From contig NC_059548.1 of the NCBI RefSeq assembly GCF_905220415.1, positions 2,501 through 66,500 on the forward strand: DNA of 64,000 nucleotides, in the 5' to 3' direction. Under the pieces are notes generated by a model, which saw only the letters and a list, made by a program, of their open reading frames with translations, was not told the DNA's origin and made no database searches. Within the stretch, counting starts at the first letter, position 1; each line of letters begins with the position of its first letter. The DNA comes from Colias croceus. Its lineage: Eukaryota; Arthropoda; Insecta; Lepidoptera; Pieridae. Below are positions 63,301 through 64,000 of this stretch, piece by piece. A program made the translations under genes and the position numbers.

Positions 63301-63936
63301 GGGCCCGCCTGCGTGCTGGACGACGCGGCCTTCGCGCTCGGCCGCGGCTACCGCGCCGCCGGCTCGCCCGACGAGCGCGTGGACGACGACGAGCTGCTGC
63401 ACTTCGCCATCCAGCAGAGCCTCATGGAGGCGGGCACGCAGCGCGACCGCGTCGACGTGTGGGAGGCGCTGCGCGGCGCGCGCCCGGCCCGCGCCGAGCC
63501 CGAGCCCGAGCCCGCGCCCGACGACCTGCTCGCGCACGAGCAGACCATGCTGCAGAGGTACGTTCCGTCCGTTCGCGTCCCCCTGTGACAGCTCGCGATT
63601 CGATCGCACTAACAAATGACAAATCTCCCCGTGTCACGTACGCTAGGCGCCCCGTCCGCTCTCGCTCGGCCACGAAGCGGGCGGGCGGCCCGCAGTAGCG
63701 CTAGTGTGTGTGTGTGTAGAGCCATAGAGGAGTCGCTGGCGAGCGCGCGGTCGGCGGGGCTGGAGCCGGCGGCGCTGGTGCTGCCGGCGGAGGGCGAGGG
63801 GGCGGGCGAGGCGGGGGGCGAGCTGCGCGCGGCGCTGGCGCTGTCGGCGGCCGAGCAGGCGGAGCGGGACCGCGCGGCGCGGGACGAGCAGCGCGCGCTG
63901 GACGAGGTGCTGCGCCTGTCGCTGCTCGACAAGTAG
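42281..63936 (+). CDS. ANKRD13: ANKRD13-type ubiquitin-binding ankyrin repeat protein (9 coding exons)
   Basis: Nine exons with GT-AG borders join in consistent phase to 606 codons plus stop: 42281-42382, 45748-45889, 45962-46132, 46895-47038, 47118-47319, 48087-48447, 48747-48864, 63194-63557, 63720-63936. Residues 10-110 carry about two ankyrin repeats (YPVHWLVWHN, GRTPLLLAITLGHTECVRAL). A GPCR-chaperone-type domain spans about 125-470 (FYVEMKWEFTSW, LLGFSDNRW, KSGIWGWRQDKCEAVNG, PLFHVVSARITFGN). Four ubiquitin-interacting motifs lie at about 478-494, 529-545, 568-582 and 590-606. UIMs point to the A/B/D type rather than the UIM-less C type. Mammalian homologues bind Lys63-linked ubiquitin on internalised receptors at plasma membrane and endosomes; the same role is inferred. 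Length agrees with human ANKRD13A (590). The ATG sits in CAAAATGT, a good insect context. It is the first gene from the telomere and is transcribed away from it. The 3'UTR is cut by the window. Confidence 0.93.
42383..45747 (+). other. ANKRD13 intron 1
   Basis: 3365 bp, AT-rich, bounded by GTTTGT and CATCGCAG. It contains a probable LINE 3' tail near 44040-44170 (ends in ATTTCATTTCATTTCA) and a MITE-like inverted repeat at 45011-45346. The repeat-like stretch at 43640-43975 includes a GGGACACCCTGTATATCTATG motif. Nothing else was recognised. Confidence 0.75.
45011..45346. mobile_element. MITE-like element with imperfect 40-nt ends
   Basis: TAGTATTATGATCATTGAGA and the following ATATGGAGACGACAC match, inverted and imperfectly, GTGTCTCCTCCATACG and TATCTCAATGATTATGATAG at the other end. 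About 336 bp, no coding sequence, family unknown. Confidence 0.55.
45748..45889 (+). CDS. ANKRD13: ANKRD13 exon 2
   Basis: 142 nt, phase 0 in, phase 1 out (ACCG|gtgagc). It encodes the core ankyrin repeat (DPRGRTPLLLAITLGHTEC, DADADVNCEKDGWT). Very GC-rich. Confidence 0.92.
45962..46132 (+). CDS. ANKRD13: ANKRD13 exon 3
   Basis: 171 nt after a 72-bp intron; phase 1 in and out. It encodes the end of the second ankyrin repeat and LAPDFYVEMKWEFTSW, a signature shared by all ANKRD13 proteins. GC at third positions is near total. Confidence 0.93.
46133..46894 (+). other. ANKRD13 intron 3
   Basis: 762 bp, AT-rich. It contains a LINE 3'UTR fragment at 46245-46330 and otherwise nothing recognisable. 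Confidence 0.75.
46245..46330 (+). repeat. LINE 3'UTR fragment in intron 3
   Basis: 35 nt (46245-46279) are identical to 55921-55955, part of the LINE 3'UTR inserted in the LTR element (ATAGATACTGCTTTCCGAAT core), followed by a weaker GATTC.AAAGTGCT match. A remnant of the same family. Confidence 0.7.
46895..47038 (+). CDS. ANKRD13: ANKRD13 exon 4
   Basis: 144 nt, phase 1 in and out. It encodes VPLVSRLCPSDTYRVYKRG and TLLGFSDNRWQRGDRSYIF, conserved in the GPCR-chaperone-type domain. Confidence 0.93.
47118..47319 (+). CDS. ANKRD13: ANKRD13 exon 5
   Basis: 202 nt, phase 1 in, phase 2 out (GAGAG|gtgagc). It encodes KSAKLVELDHG and HLNYLDTDKICFER around a Gly/Ala-rich stretch (EGGAGGAGAGRAWPEPP) of low complexity. 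Confidence 0.9.
47320..48086 (+). other. ANKRD13 intron 5
   Basis: 767 bp. Contains a degenerate dispersed-repeat remnant (about 47385-47550, GGGATTTCCGGGATAAAACC) and a fold-back structure at 47801-47874. Confidence 0.7.
47801..47874. repeat. Fold-back: C7 ... 11-bp hairpin ... G14
   Basis: Seven C (47801-47807), then an 11-bp stem GACACAATAGA/TCTATTGTGTC with a 3-nt loop (47827-47851), then fourteen G (47861-47874). Confidence 0.75.
48087..48447 (+). CDS. ANKRD13: ANKRD13 exon 6
   Basis: 361 nt, phase 2 in, phase 0 out (GAG|gtgagt). It encodes NKSGIWGWRQDKCEAVNGFE, a Pro/Ala-rich linker (PAGPPDAGPPDAAPVP) and GRPRELTAKVQKFRATLW, all at the positions expected from vertebrate ANKRD13. Confidence 0.92.
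48747..48864 (+). CDS. ANKRD13: ANKRD13 exon 7
   Basis: 118 nt, phase 0 in, phase 1 out (ATCG|gtaact). It encodes LQEQIMPILDLMASISSPHF and LPSGFPVKI, conserved. It is less GC-rich than exons 2-6. Confidence 0.92.
49051..50283 (+). CDS. Jockey-type ORF1 (Gag-like), 5'-truncated
   Basis: Open from the element's first bases; the fragment starts in a coiled coil (LETHVRHLEEQVKLLQQ). A charged linker is followed by a PRE_C2HC-type domain (about 49560-49800, IRVIAKKLHHTCNPDRIVED) and three zinc knuckles (CKRCQAYGHTQKYC, CVKCTGRHLTKDC, CVHCGAPHPANYRGC). This order is typical of Jockey ORF1, which packages RNA. Without the N-terminal region and its start codon it is probably not functional. The TGA overlaps the ORF2 ATG by two bases (ATGA). 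Confidence 0.88.
   Translation, partial: REKLETHVRHLEEQVKLLQQKLNSLTPVETEIPEKKEIEKKSSSHVEYSTDEEELPKETEWIRTKSRKKRKLNTSPTHISDKEERNEESKEKVKPKKVPLPPPIIVDDIRNYQSFFDLLLEKSPGGGFTIKIMHGETVKINTENETVYRTITEFLTADGFHWHSYENKQLRPIRVIAKKLHHTCNPDRIVEDLKRKGFKVEEAVNKLRWKDKTPLNMFMLTFNNGEEINKIYEITSILGCRVEIHPLKTSKLVPQCKRCQAYGHTQKYCSKDPRCVKCTGRHLTKDCKKPAEEKPKCVHCGAPHPANYRGCMVAKEMQTLKNKATKKLNIPNQRKTADTKVVPAVKESRQVSKHITFAQIASGNQTKESNPMKDSVEGKLNQILNLMSTFDDRLRKLESSNRNATSTARK
50280..52933 (+). pseudogene. Jockey-type ORF2 (endonuclease-RT), frame broken
   Basis: The ATG at 50280 overlaps the ORF1 stop (ATGA). The endonuclease has a WNANGL start, GGDFNAKH and SSDHSPI. RT motifs run to GVPQGSVLGPI, where the frame breaks near 52205; a few codons that normally follow are missing and the frame ends at 52235. 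The remaining RT (FADDTAIM near 52258) and C-terminal region are open in another frame to 52933. A small deletion of roughly 8-11 nt would explain the break. No RNase H domain. Inactive. Confidence 0.88.
53185..53366. mobile_element. MITE-like element with 16-bp inverted ends
   Basis: Perfect inverted repeats AGTGAAACTTCTTTAT (53185-53200) and ATAAAGAAGTTTCACT (53351-53366). The interior has GATGGCGCGTAACGG and two similar CGCGTAACG blocks. 182 bp, non-coding. It lies 11 bp past the Jockey target duplication. Confidence 0.7.
53367..54480. other. Intron 7 stretch without a recognised gene
   Basis: AT-rich. A GC-richer block at about 53990-54320 starts GTGTGGCACTCGGGGACTGC and has AAGCTATT near its start and AATAGCTT near its end. 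It may be a short transposon, but no clean ends or target duplication were found. Confidence 0.5.
54500..54843 (+). pseudogene. Probable non-LTR retrotransposon C-terminal remnant
   Basis: Open frame reading RYPTDLLYKETGLLSVRKLF and on to QQTENLIRSLI, stop at 54841. The composition and layout (basic, Leu/Ile-rich, near a downstream A/T-rich tail) resemble the extreme C-terminal domain of LINE ORF2 proteins. No catalytic motif remains, so the assignment is tentative. Confidence 0.45.
54998..55841 (+). pseudogene. C-terminal part of a LINE reverse transcriptase
   Basis: Open for about 281 codons. RT thumb-side motifs are visible: WFTANNLLLNAKKT, FLGLTLDEKLQWGAHV, SYGILLWG, QKRAIRSIYNL. The catalytic FADD/YADD box and endonuclease are missing through 5' truncation. 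The motifs fit CR1/Jockey-superfamily LINEs of Lepidoptera. Stop at 55841, then a 3'UTR that shares 35 nt with intron 3. It cannot act alone. Confidence 0.85.
54998..56060 (+). mobile_element. 5'-truncated LINE (CR1/Jockey-like) nested in the 5' LTR
   Basis: The insert interrupts ATGTTTGAG|TCTAATC, which is continuous in the 3' LTR. It ends not in poly(A) but in six GTTTGA units (56025-56060) that match the target GTTTGAG. 3' microsatellite tails are typical of CR1-like LINEs. Confidence 0.85.
56359..56370 (+). promoter_or_regulatory. Candidate primer-binding site, complementary to the element's own LTR
   Basis: The 12 nt right after the LTR, AAACAACATTTA, do not begin TGG as tRNA-primed sites usually do. 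They are the exact reverse complement of TAAATGTTGTTT at 56189-56200 in the LTR (also 60315-60326). If transcription starts there, the RNA 5' end could fold back and prime, as in Tf1. Confidence 0.5.
56381..57523 (+). CDS. LTR retrotransposon gag
   Basis: 380 codons; the ATG at 56381 is 22 nt after the LTR. The core resembles Ty3/gypsy capsid (EKFDGRNSSAYEWMNVFEKE, a WSKWKSSFLQTYANKGW stretch, then a charged helical region). One Cys/His knuckle-like motif lies near residues 327-346 (CKICEMLKKGIRYHPESACW). It should form the particle shell and bind RNA. Its last codons carry the frameshift heptamer, followed at once by TAA. Confidence 0.87.
   Translation: MEKLKFMFQVKPTTDGKSNFIAITSIATQDDRVYLIPEEYQTISFHKHILASKSFTTVKNTLKKRYQTRNVWIKTTEDILKTYVDEDGNMIFQDQFLEESTQEQLSFESKKYSEDPVIKILEKLVEDQQNKEKQSAKKLAERFVIEKFDGRNSSAYEWMNVFEKECTRFDIIKDEEKIEIFRLFLEKSCIDWYSSMMIKLSIHSEWSKWKSSFLQTYANKGWTSSKYALSFKYQSGSLLDYAVKKEKLLLEIRKTMDSGTLIDLIAAGLPEHVLNRIDRETLKDTIDLFNELRKFEHLENKKNYSNYSNYRKYGNLKGNYKNEDKTPCKICEMLKKGIRYHPESACWFKTREDDKTKEKNIKHINNSVIEAELHETEQKN
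57514..57520 (+). promoter_or_regulatory. -1 ribosomal frameshift heptamer A AAA AAC
   Basis: In the gag frame the end reads CAA AAA AAC TAA. The heptamer is in the correct register (X XXY YYZ), and a -1 slip continues as CTA ATA GTG ACA in the pol frame, which is open from 57505. No strong downstream stem or pseudoknot was identified by eye. Confidence 0.75.
57526..60063 (+). CDS. LTR retrotransposon pol: protease-RT-RNase H-integrase
   Basis: 845 codons counted from a GTG; it is probably made only as a Gag-Pol fusion by -1 frameshifting. The protease has the catalytic YDSGSN near residue 22, but its second half and the first RT motifs are missing: TNLKIKIFRKEENKKSRLCI joins the two directly, an in-frame loss of about 150 codons compared with the family. 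RT: LPFGLKTAP, YIDD near 180. RNase H: YTDAS, YLECLAI, SDHKPL, DNLEADCLSR. Integrase: HTDLGH...CENCIVC zinc region near 517, DDE residues near 585, 642 and 679, and a GPY/F module near 806. Stop 60061. The deletion likely makes this copy dependent on others. Confidence 0.9.
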   Translation: MTPLINVKLLINDTLAIDGIYDSGSNVSLINSKLLKLKGKGNSLNKANLVTINGVKKASGLTNLKIKIFRKEENKKSRLCIDFRDLNKIVVQEAQPFPLIEDLITKTRNCNFYSTLDINSAFWSIPLRIEDRKKTGFVTQEGHFQWTCLPFGLKTAPAIFQRILSNILRKYRLTDFAVNYIDDILIFSKSFDEHIHHLTQLFEAIKTEGFRLKFKKCTFASNSVKYLGHIIQNNSIKPVKDNLISIRNFPTPKTQKNVRQFLGKINFYNEYIPGSAIILDPLHNLLRKNQPFIWSDECQKAFEKIKSLLCSQPVLEIFDKDLPINIYTDASIQGVGAILKQTQLDGKEKPVAYFSKKLNGAQKKKKAIYLECLAIKEAVRYWQYWLIGKSFTVYSDHKPLEHMNLKARTDEELGDLTYYLSQYDFNIKYAPGKDNLEADCLSRNPVLEANENQDEQLKIVNTITLEDILKDQIKNKYIQCRKDKLQIRNNVYYKKVNKKEKIIISEKFSLEFMKNVHTDLGHIGIKQMQRMISSVYTAENMSKNIKSICENCIVCLKNKSRGQNKYGLMSHLGPATKPFQICSIDTIGGFGGSRSTKRYLHLLSDHFTRYAYILTSSTQNANDFIKLISNCAETDEIELILSDQYPGINSKEFKNFLDEKNISLIFTAVNSPFSNGINERLNQTLVNRIRCRINECETKIAWSTIAHNCVKNYNETEHTVTGYAPKYLLYGTDVTILPNELKQKKTEYNLFQAREKALENTIRSHDYNKTIYDKNRRHIDFKIGDTVFVENGNRLNRKKLDVLKLGPYKILEKISKSIYRINTDHRKSESNFFHISKLTPAPDCT
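60092..60101 (+). promoter_or_regulatory. Polypurine tract
   Basis: GGGAGGGAGA immediately before the 3' LTR start (TGTAATG), the usual plus-strand primer of LTR retrotransposons. Confidence 0.85.
60102..60484 (+). repeat. 3' LTR, uninterrupted
   Basis: 383 bp, starts TGTAATG and ends ACCTTATA (edge uncertain by two bases). It matches both parts of the 5' LTR with no difference seen, and it shows the LINE insertion site intact. Confidence 0.92.
60485..61160. other. Intron 7 stretch with a probable LINE 3' end
   Basis: About 60600-60810 resembles a LINE 3'UTR (ends GAATAAATATTTTTTACTTT followed by ACTT). The remainder is AT-rich with nothing recognised; the short open frame near 60848 has no features of a protein gene. 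Confidence 0.4.
61161..61382. mobile_element. PIF/Harbinger-type MITE
   Basis: 222 bp with perfect 25-bp terminal inverted repeats (left end begins GGCCCGTATTAATAAACCG; the right end is its exact reverse complement) and a TTA duplication on both sides (61158-61160 and 61383-61385). TTA duplications of 3 bp and GGCC-type ends fit PIF/Harbinger. No coding sequence. Confidence 0.85.
61452..61625. mobile_element. MITE-like element with imperfect 25-bp ends
   Basis: CTAATGGCCTTACTAATAAA at the left is matched, inverted with two mismatches, by TTTATTAGTAAGACCATTAG at the right. About 174 bp. No clear target duplication. Confidence 0.65.
62253..62325. repeat. Inverted repeat (fold-back) of about 30-bp arms
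   Basis: CTATCTGTATTTATATGATC near 62253 pairs with GATCATATTGATACAGATAG ending near 62325, around a short CACAAGTAAAGTG loop. A few mismatches. Possibly the two ends of a tiny MITE. Confidence 0.65.
62450..62620 (-). repeat. Lepidopteran dispersed repeat (GGTCCGCCCCGGCTTC type)
   Basis: The reverse complement reads ACTAGCGGTCCGCCCCGGCT, then GTACATATTTCGCAATAAAA and a CGGTCCAGTAGTTTATGCG block, matching the repeat at 31663-31850. The end near 62450 has the ACTAATATTATAAAG tail. Confidence 0.72.
63194..63557 (+). CDS. ANKRD13: ANKRD13 exon 8
   Basis: 364 nt, phase 1 in, phase 2 out (CAGAG|gtacgt). It encodes IPLFHVVSARITFGNLFGG, then the first ubiquitin-interacting motif (DELLHFAIQQSLMEA) and a Glu/Pro repeat (EPEPEPAP). 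Very GC-rich. The second UIM begins at its end. Confidence 0.92.
63720..63936 (+). CDS. ANKRD13: ANKRD13 exon 9 (last)
   Basis: 217 nt, phase 2 in, after a 162-bp intron ending GTGTGTGTAG. It completes UIM 2 (RAIEESLASA) and encodes two more UIM-like helices (ELRAALALSAAE, LDEVLRLSLLDK). Stop TAG at 63934-63936. The LSLLDK end matches the LSLTDK-type end of vertebrate ANKRD13A. No poly(A) signal is visible before the window ends. Confidence 0.92.
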
Positions 63937-64000
63937 CAGGTACGCGCCGCTAGTGTAGAGTCCTGCGAAATAGGCGTCTCACGATTTACTTTTATTCCCG

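Overview
The window is the left end of a lepidopteran (moth or butterfly) chromosome. Four things support this. The sequence starts with kilobases of perfect CCTAA repeats, the C-rich strand of the insect TTAGG telomere. The tract is interrupted by two families of telomere-specific non-LTR retrotransposons in opposite orientations, the SART/TRAS arrangement known from Bombyx mori. The flanking DNA is AT-rich and carries dispersed repeats of lepidopteran type. The first host gene is an intron-containing ANKRD13 homologue.

Layout. 1-39408 is telomere. A SART-type element on the minus strand (1334-7632) has ORF1 and ORF2 joined by a TAATG stop-start overlap. Inward lie six TRAS-type copies, all on the plus strand with poly(A) toward the centromere: TRAS-1 (10217-13032, 5'-truncated), TRAS-2 (13420-20900, full length, both ORFs open), TRAS-3 (21433-24294, truncated), TRAS-4 (24832-27049, truncated, with a 20-bp duplication), TRAS-5 (27762-28568, short 3' end) and TRAS-6 (28952-39178, full length but carrying a hAT transposon in its 5'UTR and a one-base frameshift in ORF2). 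CCTAA tracts separate them.

39409-42280 is a short subtelomere with a diverged 140-bp tandem repeat, a head-to-head interstitial telomere block and MITE-like repeats. From 42281 to 63936 runs one host gene, an ANKRD13 A/B/D-type ubiquitin-binding ankyrin protein. Nine coding exons join in phase to 606 codons plus stop, transcribed away from the telomere. Several of its exons are extremely GC-rich against AT-rich introns.

Intron 7 (14.3 kb) is a transposon nest. It holds a 5'-truncated Jockey-type LINE with a 13-bp target duplication and a broken ORF2. It also holds a Ty3/gypsy-type LTR retrotransposon with LTRs that look identical, a canonical -1 frameshift heptamer at the gag/pol junction and a possible self-priming primer-binding site. 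A CR1/Jockey-like LINE 3' end has inserted into the 5' LTR. Several MITEs are present, including a PIF/Harbinger-type copy with perfect 25-bp ends.

The most interesting signals are the tripled hairpin and palindrome architecture of the TRAS 5'UTR, the conserved paired hairpins at the TRAS 3' end, the mosaic structure of TRAS-6, the hAT insertion inside a telomeric retrotransposon, and the proposed self-priming site of the LTR element. All family assignments come from reading motifs; no database search was run.
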